The position numbers and the translations under genes were made by a program. The notes under the pieces are model-generated. The model searched no databases. It was not told the DNA's origin and worked only from the letters and a program-made list of their open reading frames with translations. DNA of 12,331 nt, from assembly GCA_026982235.1 (NCBI GenBank), contig JALSHM010000367.1, positions 1 through 12,331 of the forward strand, in the 5' to 3' direction. The stretch comes from Robiginitomaculum sp. (GTDB lineage Bacteria; Pseudomonadota; Alphaproteobacteria; Caulobacterales; Maricaulaceae). Below, piece after piece: positions 1-6,887 of this stretch (positions are counted from its first letter, which is position 1; the number at the start of each line of letters is the position of its first letter).

Positions 1-198
1 GCTTTGCCATTGCCCTTCGTTAAATGGGTCGTGCTGGCGATTACCAGCGTATATCTCCTGCGCGGTTTGGCTTTGGCGCCCATGTATTTCGTTATGCCTG
101 AACAGGTGAACAGCTTTGCGGTATGGAGTAGTTTAATTGTACTAGCTCTCGGTATTTTCCATGCCGTCGGGCTTGTGCAGGTTTGGGATAAGATGTAG
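1..198 (+). CDS. C-terminal part of a small membrane protein (5' end outside window)
   Basis: The reading frame is open from the first base, so this is the last 65 codons of a gene that begins upstream. Two hydrophobic stretches are visible: one near the left edge (VVLAITSVYLL) and one around the motif WSSLIVLALGIFHAVGL. They are joined by a short polar loop containing MPEQVN. The protein ends in a short charged tail (VWDKM). This fits the end of a small multi-helix inner-membrane protein of unknown function; I do not recognise a named family. The stop is 8 bp before the TetR-family gene, so the two are probably co-transcribed and the regulator may control this gene or its unseen upstream neighbours. 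The fragment is too short for more. Confidence 0.6.
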   Translation, partial: ALPLPFVKWVVLAITSVYLLRGLALAPMYFVMPEQVNSFAVWSSLIVLALGIFHAVGLVQVWDKM

Positions 199-206
199 GC
201 GGGATT

Positions 207-758
207 ATGAGCCGTTTTACCAAAACTGACTGGTTGGATTTGGGCTTGGCTGAGTTGTCTGCAAGCGGGCTCACGGCGATTCGCATTGATAAATTGTGCG
301 CATCTGCGGGGCGGACCAAAGGCTCTTTTTATCATCATTTCTCTGGGCGCGAGGATTTTGTTGCGGCTTTGCTGGACCACTGGCAGCAAAATCTCACTGA
401 GGCGGTGATTAGGGAGACCGAACAAGAGCTAGACCCTGTTGCCAAGCTTATCACCCTCAACCGGATAACCGAGGAACTGGACATGGGGGTGGAGACGGTT
501 TTGCGGCGCTGGGCTGGAACCGAGCCAAGTGTTGCGACAGCCATTGCCAAGGTGGACAAACGCCGCATTGATTATGTGGCCAGTCTTTTGATGCAAGCCA
601 AAGATATTTCGGTGAGGCAGGCCGTGGACTTGGCGGTGATGAATTACACATCCCTAGTCGGGTCGCAATTAGTGTTCACGGATATTTGCCAAGATCGCCG
701 CAAGCGCATTGCGCAGATCTATGTGGACATGCTGGATAATTTGCCGGATCACGCCTGA
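207..758 (+). CDS. TetR/AcrR-family transcriptional regulator
   Basis: This is a 183-residue protein with the usual TetR layout. An N-terminal helix-turn-helix occupies about residues 8-55, with the recognition-helix signature RTKGSFYHHF followed by the typical GREDFVAALLDHW. An all-helical ligand-binding and dimerisation domain follows. Such proteins normally repress nearby genes and release DNA when they bind a small hydrophobic ligand. The ligand cannot be read from the sequence. The ATG at 207 is used because the HTH begins about ten residues later and a partial Shine-Dalgarno (gcggga) precedes it. The gene lies 8 bp after a membrane protein gene and its 3' end overlaps the convergent acyl-CoA dehydrogenase gene by 10 bp. 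The repeat-rich region upstream of that dehydrogenase (2414-2467) is one possible target; this is inference. Confidence 0.9.
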   Translation: MSRFTKTDWLDLGLAELSASGLTAIRIDKLCASAGRTKGSFYHHFSGREDFVAALLDHWQQNLTEAVIRETEQELDPVAKLITLNRITEELDMGVETVLRRWAGTEPSVATAIAKVDKRRIDYVASLLMQAKDISVRQAVDLAVMNYTSLVGSQLVFTDICQDRRKRIAQIYVDMLDNLPDHA

Positions 759-2404
759 TGCCAGCCGTCTAATCTGCCGACCAAATTGGCCGCATCAACC
801 ATCCCTGCATTGGCACCCCAGATATGGGACGGGTTTTGGATACGTAAATCTATCCAGGCATCACGTACCGGGCCGGCGGGCAGGGCATCTGCGGCAAATA
901 TGAGGGCGGCGCGTTCTGCGAACAGGCGGGCATCGACATTTGTTGCGTCCTTGAGCCAGTTAGTAAGCGCTTGCACCGCTGGAATATCAAAACCAATGCG
1001 GGCGATGTCTTCATGAAAGGCATCCAAGGTATCGGGGTCACGCAAGGCGCGCTGAATATCAAGGGCGATAACATTGCCCGATCCTTCCCATATGGCATTG
1101 AGGGGTGAAGTTTGGAACAAGCGCGGCATACCGCTTTCGTGGACAAAACCGACCCCGCCCAAACATTCCATAGCTTCGGCAAGTACATAGGGCTGGCGTT
1201 TGCACACCCAGTATTTTGCAATAGGGGTGAGCACCCGCGATAGCCTATGGGCTTGACTGGTTTTGGGCGCGTCAAACCCGGCGGCAACGACGAAACCAAG
1301 TGCAAGCGCCGCCTCGGATTCCAGTGCCAAATCCGCGAGTGTGTTTTGCATGAGCGGTTGGTCGATAAGCTTGCGCTGAAACACTGTGCGGTGGCGGGCA
1401 AATTGTGCTGCGAGTGCCACAGATTTTCGCATACCAGACGCCGAGCCTAGGATACAGTCAAAGCGGGTGTGGTGTGCCATAGTGATTATGGTTGCAATCC
1501 CGCGCCCCGGCGCCCCAATCCGCTTGGCCCACGCCCCCCTATATTCGATTTCGGATGAGGCATTGGAATGGTCGCCCATTTTGTCCTTTAGGCGCTGGAT
1601 TTCCATTGCATTGCGGGTGCCGTCTGGTCGCCATTTAGGTACTAAAAAACAACTCAGCCCGGCATTTTCATAAGCGAGGGTCAAAAACCCGTCGCACATG
1701 GGCGCAGAGCAAAACCATTTATGCCCGCGCAGTTCTGCTTCGCCGTCCGCACCCACCACGGCTTTGGTGGTATTGGCGCGGAGGTCAGAACCGCCTTGTT
1801 TCTCGGTCATAGCCATGCCCATGGTTAAGCCGGATTTCTCGTGCGCCGGGCGGCAGTTACCGTCATATTGCCCGGACAAAACCCCCGTAAGCCATGTGTC
1901 ATGTGTCCAATCTTCCGCTTGCAGCACAGGCGTGACCGCATAGGTCATGGTCATGGGGCAGCCCACTCCCGTATCTGCCCAACCCATCATATAGGCAAGG
2001 GCGGCATGGGCGATATGGCCCGCAGATTTGGCCGTCCAAGCCCGTGACGATACGCCATTCTTCAGACCCATTTGCATCAGTTGATGATAGGCAGGGTGAA
2101 ATTCAATTTCGTCAATTCTGCGCCCCCGTGCATCGAAAGCTCTCAATACGGGTTTGTTCTCACTGGCCAGCCGTCCCAATTCACGCGCCTCGGCACTGCC
2201 CACTAATTTACCAAATGCCATAAGGTGTGCGCCGTGTTCCTGCAAACCGTCAACCGAGCTGCCAGATTGGGAGAGTTTTGCCAGCCCATCTCCCATAGCA
2301 CTGGCCAGAGCCGGATCAGCAAATAGGTTAAAGTCCCCGGGTAAGGGGGGTTGGTTCAAGACATCATGTGTCGCAAGTTCTGTGCGGGGGTTTTGTGTTT
2401 TCAT
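749..2404 (-). CDS. aidB: AidB-like acyl-CoA dehydrogenase family flavoprotein
   Basis: This 551-residue protein resembles Escherichia coli AidB (about 540 residues) along its whole length, from the N-terminal VLNQPPLPGDFNLF to the C-terminal helical extension. Visible landmarks are LGRLASENKP (about 76), MTEKQGGSD (199-207, FAD/substrate region), RLKDKMGDHSNAS (271-283), TRFDCILGSA (313) and IWEGSGN (438-444), whose Glu440 aligns with the acyl-CoA dehydrogenase catalytic base. AidB belongs to the adaptive response to alkylating agents and binds DNA as well as FAD, although its enzymatic role is unsettled. Whether this homologue has that role or is an ordinary acyl-CoA dehydrogenase is not decidable here; no ada or alkB gene is nearby. 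No Shine-Dalgarno is visible before the ATG, and a candidate promoter sits only about 14 bp upstream, so the mRNA may have almost no leader. The gene converges on the TetR-family gene. Confidence 0.88.
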   Translation of the reverse strand: MKTQNPRTELATHDVLNQPPLPGDFNLFADPALASAMGDGLAKLSQSGSSVDGLQEHGAHLMAFGKLVGSAEARELGRLASENKPVLRAFDARGRRIDEIEFHPAYHQLMQMGLKNGVSSRAWTAKSAGHIAHAALAYMMGWADTGVGCPMTMTYAVTPVLQAEDWTHDTWLTGVLSGQYDGNCRPAHEKSGLTMGMAMTEKQGGSDLRANTTKAVVGADGEAELRGHKWFCSAPMCDGFLTLAYENAGLSCFLVPKWRPDGTRNAMEIQRLKDKMGDHSNASSEIEYRGAWAKRIGAPGRGIATIITMAHHTRFDCILGSASGMRKSVALAAQFARHRTVFQRKLIDQPLMQNTLADLALESEAALALGFVVAAGFDAPKTSQAHRLSRVLTPIAKYWVCKRQPYVLAEAMECLGGVGFVHESGMPRLFQTSPLNAIWEGSGNVIALDIQRALRDPDTLDAFHEDIARIGFDIPAVQALTNWLKDATNVDARLFAERAALIFAADALPAGPVRDAWIDLRIQNPSHIWGANAGMVDAANLVGRLDGWHQA

Positions 2405-2413
2405 GGAGAAATA

Positions 2414-2467
2414 TTAGGTCATATTTTCGCGTTAGGCAATCTGCAAAAATTTACATGCCGCGCCTAA
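2414..2467. repeat. Three rCCTAA/TTAGGy repeats around the aidB-side promoter
   Basis: On the plus strand TTAGGT lies at 2414-2419, TTAGGC at 2432-2437 and the inverted copy GCCTAA at 2462-2467. The first two are direct repeats 18 bp apart, with the similar contexts TTAGGTCAT and TTAGGCAAT. The second and third form an inverted repeat with a 24-bp spacer. They overlap the -10 element, the promoter spacer and the region just upstream of the -35, as repressor operators often do. The binding protein is unknown. Confidence 0.4.
2418..2446 (-). promoter_or_regulatory. Candidate sigma70-type promoter for the aidB-like gene
   Basis: Read on the minus strand, TTGCAG (2446-2441) is followed after exactly 17 bases by TATGAC (2423-2418), a fair -35/-10 pair. 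Transcription would start near 2411, leaving only about 7 bases before the ATG at 2404. This agrees with the missing Shine-Dalgarno sequence. It was found by eye from spacing and hexamer match, with no score behind it. Confidence 0.35.
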
Positions 2468-2654
2468 TCCTGTGGGGTTGTCATAACATCACCCCGTCCC
2501 GCATTCACCCCGCTTCGCAAGCACATCGTTACACTGTCTTGCAATCAGGTCGCACCTATTTCGCCGTCACACTGTCATGTGCTTAACTTGCCACAATCAA
2601 CGCTTGACGGGGCAGGGTGGGCAGGTCATTTTACGGCTCAATTTTGGACATAAC

Positions 2655-2661
2655 AAAAAGG
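2655..2661 (+). promoter_or_regulatory. Ribosome binding site deciding the lpd start
   Basis: The sequence aaaaagg ends 6 bases before the ATG at 2668, which is good spacing. The next in-frame upstream start, a GTG at 2617, would add 17 residues with no family similarity and has no comparable site, so the ATG at 2668 is preferred. Confidence 0.7.
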
Positions 2662-2667
2662 TTTTTC

Positions 2668-4053
2668 ATGTCGGATATGTATGATGTATTGGTAATTGGC
2701 GGCGGGCCGGGGGGCTATAATTGTGCCATTCGCGCTGGACAATTAGGGCTTAAGGTCGCTTGTATTGAAGGGCGCGGGGCGCTCGGGGGGACATGTTTGA
2801 ATGTCGGCTGTATTCCGTCCAAAGCTTTGTTGCACGCATCCGAAATGTACGAAACCGCGCAGAAAGACTTCGCGGGTCTGGGGATAAAAGCCGATGTTAC
2901 GCTTGACTTGCCAGCCATGATGCAGAGCAAAGAAAAGACTGTATCGGCGCTTACCCAAGGGATTGCATTCCTATTTAAAAAAAATAAAATTGATTATATT
3001 CAAGGCTTTGGAAAGATTACTGAAAGTGGTGTGGTAGACGTCGCAGGCAAAACCTATCGGGCGAAAAACATCGTGATTGCCACAGGTTCCGAGGTCGCGA
3101 CCTTGCCGGACATTGATATTGACGAAAAGCAAATCGTCTCCTCGACGGGTGCGCTCGCCTTGTCTGAAGTGCCGAAGAAAATGCTGGTAATTGGTGCGGG
3201 CGTCATCGGGCTGGAGCTTGGCTCGGTCTGGCGCAGGCTCGGCGCAGAAGTCACCGTGGTGGAATATCAGCCCCATATCTTGCCGGGCATGGACGGAGAA
3301 ATCCAAAAACAAGCCACCCGCATGTTCAAGAAGCAAAAAGTCAAATTTGAATTAGGTCGCAAAGTTACGGGTGTGGCTAAAACCAAATCCGGCTTGACGG
3401 TCACTACCGAGGCCGCAGCGGGCGGGAAGCCTAAAGACATAGACACGGATGTGGTGCTGGTCGCCATTGGGCGGCGCCCTTATACGGACGGGCTTGGGCT
3501 GGAGACGGTCAGCGTTAGGACTGACAAGCGCGGCTTTATCGAGACCGATCATTTCAAAACCAGTGCCGCTAATATTTGGGCGATTGGTGATTGTACCACG
3601 GGGCCGATGCTGGCCCATAAGGCCGAAGAAGAAGCCGTGGCCGTGGCGGAACTCATTGCAGGCAAGGCGGGTCATGTGAATTATGATGTTATTCCAGGCG
3701 TCATTTACACCAGCCCGGAAATCGCTTGTGTTGGCAAAACCGAAGAAGAATTGAAAGAAGCTGGCGTCCCCTATAAGAGCGGTAAATTCCCGTTCATGGC
3801 CAATTCCCGCGCCCGGGCCAACCACGAAACCGACGGTTTTGTGAAAATCCTGGCGCACGCAGAAACCGACGAAATCCTCGGCGCCCATATGATAGGCGCA
3901 GGGGTCAGCGAGATGATAGCCGAAGTCGCTCTCGCTATGGAGTTTAAAGCCGCAAGCGAAGACATAGCCAGAACCTGCCACGCCCACCCAACATGCTCAG
4001 AAGCCGTCCGCCAAGCCGCAATGGACGTAGAAAACTGGGCAATGCAGATGTAA
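2668..4053 (+). CDS. lpd: Dihydrolipoyl dehydrogenase (E3 component)
   Basis: This 461-residue FAD flavoprotein reoxidises dihydrolipoamide with NAD+ in pyruvate, 2-oxoglutarate or branched-chain 2-oxoacid dehydrogenase complexes and in glycine cleavage. Seen directly: the FAD-binding GGGPGGY at residues 11-17, the redox disulfide pair Cys43/Cys48 in GGTCLNVGCIPSK, the NAD-binding GAGVIGLELGSVWRRLGAEVTVVE in the middle, the second FAD motif IWAIGD, and the C-terminal catalytic HPTCSE with His440 and Glu445. The length is normal, and there is no N-terminal lipoyl domain. In many alphaproteobacteria lpd genes follow E1/E2 genes, but this copy stands alone, so which complex it serves cannot be told. 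A possible -35 (TTGACG, 2604) lies upstream, and a palindromic repeat just after the stop may act as its terminator. Confidence 0.96.
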   Translation: MSDMYDVLVIGGGPGGYNCAIRAGQLGLKVACIEGRGALGGTCLNVGCIPSKALLHASEMYETAQKDFAGLGIKADVTLDLPAMMQSKEKTVSALTQGIAFLFKKNKIDYIQGFGKITESGVVDVAGKTYRAKNIVIATGSEVATLPDIDIDEKQIVSSTGALALSEVPKKMLVIGAGVIGLELGSVWRRLGAEVTVVEYQPHILPGMDGEIQKQATRMFKKQKVKFELGRKVTGVAKTKSGLTVTTEAAAGGKPKDIDTDVVLVAIGRRPYTDGLGLETVSVRTDKRGFIETDHFKTSAANIWAIGDCTTGPMLAHKAEEEAVAVAELIAGKAGHVNYDVIPGVIYTSPEIACVGKTEEELKEAGVPYKSGKFPFMANSRARANHETDGFVKILAHAETDEILGAHMIGAGVSEMIAEVALAMEFKAASEDIARTCHAHPTCSEAVRQAAMDVENWAMQM

Positions 4054-4058
4054 TAACT

Positions 4059-4201
4059 CCTTCCCCTCCTTGTGGGGGAAGTGCCGAAGCGTTTGCGCAG
4101 GCGATGGAGGGATTCATTCATGCCTTGCACACGACGAGAGATTGCCCCCCATCGACCGCCAAGAGGCGCCCACTTCCCCCGTAAACGGAGGAAGGGGAAA
4201 G
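4059..4201. repeat. Long imperfect palindrome (MITE/REP-like intergenic element)
   Basis: The two ends are inverted copies. The left arm begins CTTCCCCTCC...GGGGGAAGTG (4060-4083), and the reverse complement of the right arm (4201-4171) begins CTTTCCCCTTCCTCC and ends GGGGGAAGTG. The similarity continues inward: CGATGGAGGG on the left matches CGATGGGGGG in the reverse complement of the right. Each end also folds alone: CTTCCCC (4060-4066) pairs with GGGGAAG (4075-4081), and TTCCcCCG (4174-4181) pairs with CGGaGGAA (4186-4193) around a TAAA loop. Intergenic repeats of this look are, from memory, common in alphaproteobacterial genomes. It fills the space between convergent lpd and VOC genes, so it probably works as a bidirectional terminator. 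No transposase is present, and the short open frames across it are not genes. Confidence 0.75.
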
Positions 4202-4232
4202 ACTACAAACCTTCGTCCTTCTACCGCTCCGC

Positions 4233-4640
4233 TTATTCTATCCGCCACGGCGGGAAGCGTCTGTTTTTTCCCGCTTGATACAAACGGATTTTGTTGCCCG
4301 CAGGGTCTAGGATATCGGCTTCGCGCCAGAGATAGGCTTGGGCTTTTGGCGGCGAAAGGGGCGCAAGGTTATTATCTGAAATATAGGCGTCCAAATCATC
4401 AACCTCGAAATAGATAAGTGGCCAATCGACAGGCGGCTGCCAATCAGGTGCGACTTCATGCAGAGATAAGGTGGAGGGTTCGCCAGCGCCCGTATCTGGA
4501 AATTCAAACCGTACATAACGCGGTGCGCTATCAACGATTAGGGTAAGCCCGAGGTTTTGATAAAACCCAATGCTCGCCGCCATATCAGGCGCACCAAGTG
4601 TCACCTGATTGAGGCGGAGATTATGGGAAGAGTTTTTCAT
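4233..4640 (-). CDS. VOC / glyoxalase-bleomycin resistance fold protein
   Basis: This 135-residue protein has the pattern of one vicinal-oxygen-chelate module pair: an N-terminal strand and helix LNQVTLGAPDMAASIGFYQNLGLTL, a middle strand RYVRFEFPD, then DWPLIYFEVDDLDAYI and the closing ADILDPAGNKIRLY. Members include lyases, dioxygenases and antibiotic-binding proteins, and many have no known substrate; none can be assigned here. Possible metal ligands sit in the usual strands, but I cannot identify the set with confidence. The ATG directly follows the TAA of the Mrr-like gene (0 bp gap) and no Shine-Dalgarno is visible, so translation is probably coupled. The tail GKNRRFPPWRIE is basic and may be an unconserved extension. 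It is the last gene of the icd-mrr-VOC unit and ends near the palindromic element. Confidence 0.82.
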   Translation of the reverse strand: MKNSSHNLRLNQVTLGAPDMAASIGFYQNLGLTLIVDSAPRYVRFEFPDTGAGEPSTLSLHEVAPDWQPPVDWPLIYFEVDDLDAYISDNNLAPLSPPKAQAYLWREADILDPAGNKIRLYQAGKNRRFPPWRIE

Positions 4641-5645
4641 TTATGAAGGTATATAAATACGTTTTAAGGGTATTAAATTTCGGTATTTTGCGTTTAGATT
4701 TTCGTAATGTTCAATTACTAATGTGGCGAGTTCCTCACTATCAATCAATCTGATATTTGGTTTTGAACGCTCCAGAATTCTTGCTTCTGAAGTAAACCCA
4801 CCCAATGTTACAAATAAGCCAACCTCATTGCCCTCTAATGTACCAATGAGTTTTTGTATTTCTGGCCGACCTCTATTATCTAGTATGCGTTTGCACTCGA
4901 CTTTCATAACGGGTGGTTCAAATCCAAGCTCATCCTTTGAAGCAATGATATCGACACCACCATCGCCGCTTTTTTGGCTGTTATGTTTTGTAATACGTGC
5001 AAAATAGCCCATTGCTATAAGTAGGTCTCTAACAAAATATTCAAATTCTTCCGGTGATAATTCTTTGTGTAATCGTTTAACAATATAGTCCCTTGTCTCA
5101 TCCTCTGTTATCAAGGCTGTCTGCTCAACCGTTTCGTCATCAATCGCCGCTATTGAATCAGAATCAAAATCCTTTGCTTTTGCGAACGCGATAAATTCAT
5201 CCCAGTTATTTGAAATTTTGAATAGGGTTATTGCAGAACCGATTTCATTTAAGGCTGGTTGGCTAAAATAGGCACGAGGTTTTTTATGCAACCATCGTAC
5301 CTTTCTCCGATGCGAGTAATTCTTAGAATTATTAAAGGAGTATTCTGATTCTATAATGCCTATGTGAACTATCCGGTCTTGTTTTGAAGGATATATTACA
5401 TAATCCCCAATTTGCATTTCATTTGAAAACCGAAATAGTACACCTGCCTTGACAGGAATAGCGCCTTGTTTTTCATCTGGGTAAGTTTCTTTAAAAACCC
5501 TTTTAAACTCCTCCCTGTTTGAGCCGATTAGGTTCAAATCACCAATTTCGTCCCAGCCGATACCAATAAAATTACCAGCTATTGGGTCTTCTTTAGGGGC
5601 AATACCGATATGAATACCCCAAATAATGTCCTCGGAAATTGCCAT
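4641..5645 (-). CDS. Mrr-type restriction endonuclease with N-terminal PUA/EVE-like domain
   Basis: The C-terminal half (about residues 183-312) is an Mrr_cat nuclease of the PD-(D/E)xK superfamily: ELSPEEFEYFVRDLLIAMGY leads in, Asp232 lies in SGDGGVDIIA, and Glu250-x-Lys252 lies in VECKR, with Gln264 in the following helix. All catalytic residues are present, so it looks active. The N-terminal part (about 6-143) has WGIHIGI, GIGWDEIGDL and MQIGDYVIYPSKQDRIVHIG. It resembles the PUA/EVE-like domains found before Mrr nucleases, which may read modified bases; that assignment is from memory. The likely role is type IV (modification-dependent) restriction with no methylase partner. The gene is visibly A/T-richer than its neighbours (20 G+C in the 60 bases at 5041-5100, against 32 of 60 at 6001-6060 in icd), suggesting acquisition. 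It starts 2 bp after the icd stop with only a weak AGG in front. Confidence 0.85.
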   Translation of the reverse strand: MAISEDIIWGIHIGIAPKEDPIAGNFIGIGWDEIGDLNLIGSNREEFKRVFKETYPDEKQGAIPVKAGVLFRFSNEMQIGDYVIYPSKQDRIVHIGIIESEYSFNNSKNYSHRRKVRWLHKKPRAYFSQPALNEIGSAITLFKISNNWDEFIAFAKAKDFDSDSIAAIDDETVEQTALITEDETRDYIVKRLHKELSPEEFEYFVRDLLIAMGYFARITKHNSQKSGDGGVDIIASKDELGFEPPVMKVECKRILDNRGRPEIQKLIGTLEGNEVGLFVTLGGFTSEARILERSKPNIRLIDSEELATLVIEHYENLNAKYRNLIPLKRIYIPS

Positions 5646-5647
5646 AC

Positions 5648-6859
5648 CTATGCCATTGCCCGTTCAAAGTTTTCGGCTATGGCTTCGAGATAGCCTGTTG
5701 TGGATAGCCAGCCTTGTTTGTCACCGACGAGCAGCGCCAGGTCTTTGGTCATTTGCCCGTTTTCTATGGTTTTGATTGTGGTGCGTTCCAGGCCTTCTGC
5801 GAAGTCTATCAGGGCTTGGTTATCGTCTAGGCGGCCACGATGGGCTAGGCCGCGTGTCCAAGCAAAGATAGAGGCGGTGGAATTGGTCGAGGTGGAGAGG
5901 CCTTTTTGGTGGTTTCGGTAATGGCGGGTGACGGTGCCGTGGGCGGCTTCGGCTTCCATGGTTTTGCCGTCAGGCGTCATCAAAAAGCTGGTCATCAGGC
6001 CGAGAGAGCCAAAGCCTTGGGCAACCGTATCGGACTGCACATCGCCGTCATAGTTTTTACAGGCCCAGATATAGCCGCCATTCCATTTCATGGCGCAGGC
6101 CACCATATCGTCGATGAGGCGGTGTTGGTATTCGCCGCCAAATTCTGCGAATTGTTCCGCAAATTCTTTGTCATATATTTCTTGGAAAATATCCTTAAAG
6201 CGACCATCATAGGCTTTGAGAATGGTGTTTTTTGTGGACAGATAGCACGGCCATTTGCGGGTGAGGCCGTAATTGAATACGGCGCGGGCGAAATCTACGA
6301 TTTTGTCGTCCAGATTATACATGGATTGCGCCACGCCTGAGCTTGGGAAGTCAAACACTTCTTTTTCGATAACGTCTCCGTTTTCACCTTCCCATTTGAC
6401 GGTTAACTTGCCTTTGCCGGGGACGCGGAAATCTGTGGCTTTGTATTGGTCGCCATAAGCGTGGCGGGCAATGACGATTGGTTGTGTCCAGCCGGGGACA
6501 AGGCGGGGGATATTGTTACAAACAATAGGCTCGCGGAAAATCACACCGCCCAATATATTGCGGATAGTGCCGTTGGGTGATTTCCACATTTTCTTGAGGC
6601 CAAATTCTTCGACCCGTTGCTCGTCTGGGGTAATTGTGGCGCATTTGACGCCAACATTGTATTTCTTGATAGCATTAGCCGCATCAATGGTGATTTGATC
6701 ATCTGTGGCATCACGGCTCTCCATGCCAAGGTCAAAATAGCGCAAGTCAATATCCAAATAGGGGAGGATGAGACGCTCCTTAATCATGTCCCAAATAATG
6801 CGGGTCATTTCGTCGCCGTCTAGCTCGACCACCGGATTTTTAACTTTAATTTTTGCCAT
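5648..6859 (-). CDS. icd: NADP-dependent isocitrate dehydrogenase (homodimeric, eukaryote-like type)
   Basis: This 403-residue enzyme decarboxylates isocitrate to 2-oxoglutarate with NADP+ in the TCA cycle, in the cytoplasm. It matches the human IDH1-like subfamily rather than the E. coli type. Residue numbers even coincide with human IDH1: Ser94 and Asn96 in KSPNGTIRN, Arg100, Arg109, Arg132 in IARHAYGDQY, and Tyr139. Metal ligands appear in LIDDMVA and NYDGDVQSD, and the NADP region is EAAHGTVTRHYR. The length is normal. AGAGG at 6869-6865 ends 5 bases before the ATG. The upstream region shared with trmJ contains a 21-bp tandem repeat that may control it. It is the first gene of a tight unit with the Mrr-like and VOC genes. 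Confidence 0.97.
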   Translation of the reverse strand: MAKIKVKNPVVELDGDEMTRIIWDMIKERLILPYLDIDLRYFDLGMESRDATDDQITIDAANAIKKYNVGVKCATITPDEQRVEEFGLKKMWKSPNGTIRNILGGVIFREPIVCNNIPRLVPGWTQPIVIARHAYGDQYKATDFRVPGKGKLTVKWEGENGDVIEKEVFDFPSSGVAQSMYNLDDKIVDFARAVFNYGLTRKWPCYLSTKNTILKAYDGRFKDIFQEIYDKEFAEQFAEFGGEYQHRLIDDMVACAMKWNGGYIWACKNYDGDVQSDTVAQGFGSLGLMTSFLMTPDGKTMEAEAAHGTVTRHYRNHQKGLSTSTNSTASIFAWTRGLAHRGRLDDNQALIDFAEGLERTTIKTIENGQMTKDLALLVGDKQGWLSTTGYLEAIAENFERAMA

Positions 6860-6864
6860 GATTG

Positions 6865-6869
6865 CCTCT
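6865..6869 (-). promoter_or_regulatory. Ribosome binding site of icd
   Basis: AGAGG on the minus strand ends 5 bases before the ATG at 6859. It supports this start and contrasts with the weak or absent sites of the two downstream genes. Confidence 0.65.
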
Positions 6870-6887
6870 AAAAAATGTAGCTGTCAA

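Larger units (their letters stand above)
2405..2667. promoter_or_regulatory. Divergent intergenic region between aidB-like gene and lpd
   Basis: This 263-bp stretch has no convincing gene and separates two divergently transcribed genes. The left third is A/T-rich and holds the candidate aidB-side promoter with rCCTAA repeats (separate entries). The middle (about 2470-2600) contains a repeated octamer ACACTGTC at 2531-2538 and 2569-2576, 38 bp apart, whose meaning is unknown. The right end carries a TTGACG hexamer (2604-2609) that could be a -35 element for lpd, but the -10 at the expected spacing (near 2627-2633, catttta) is poor. A strong ribosome binding site for lpd follows. Confidence 0.6.

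Noticed and set aside
850..1401. A 183-codon open frame in another frame on the same strand as the aidB-like gene
   Set aside because: It is internal to a 551-residue conserved protein and has no motif or ribosome binding site of its own.
2617..2667. An upstream GTG start that would extend lpd by 17 residues
   Set aside because: The added residues resemble no lipoamide dehydrogenase N-terminus, and a better placed ribosome binding site serves the ATG at 2668.
3352..3987. A 211-codon minus-strand open frame opposite lpd
   Set aside because: lpd has full family motifs across the same bases; the antisense frame has no family signature.
4070..4417. Short open frames across the palindromic element, extending into the VOC gene
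   Set aside because: They read through an inverted repeat and then antisense to the VOC gene; the basic, proline/arginine-rich translations are typical of repeat DNA.
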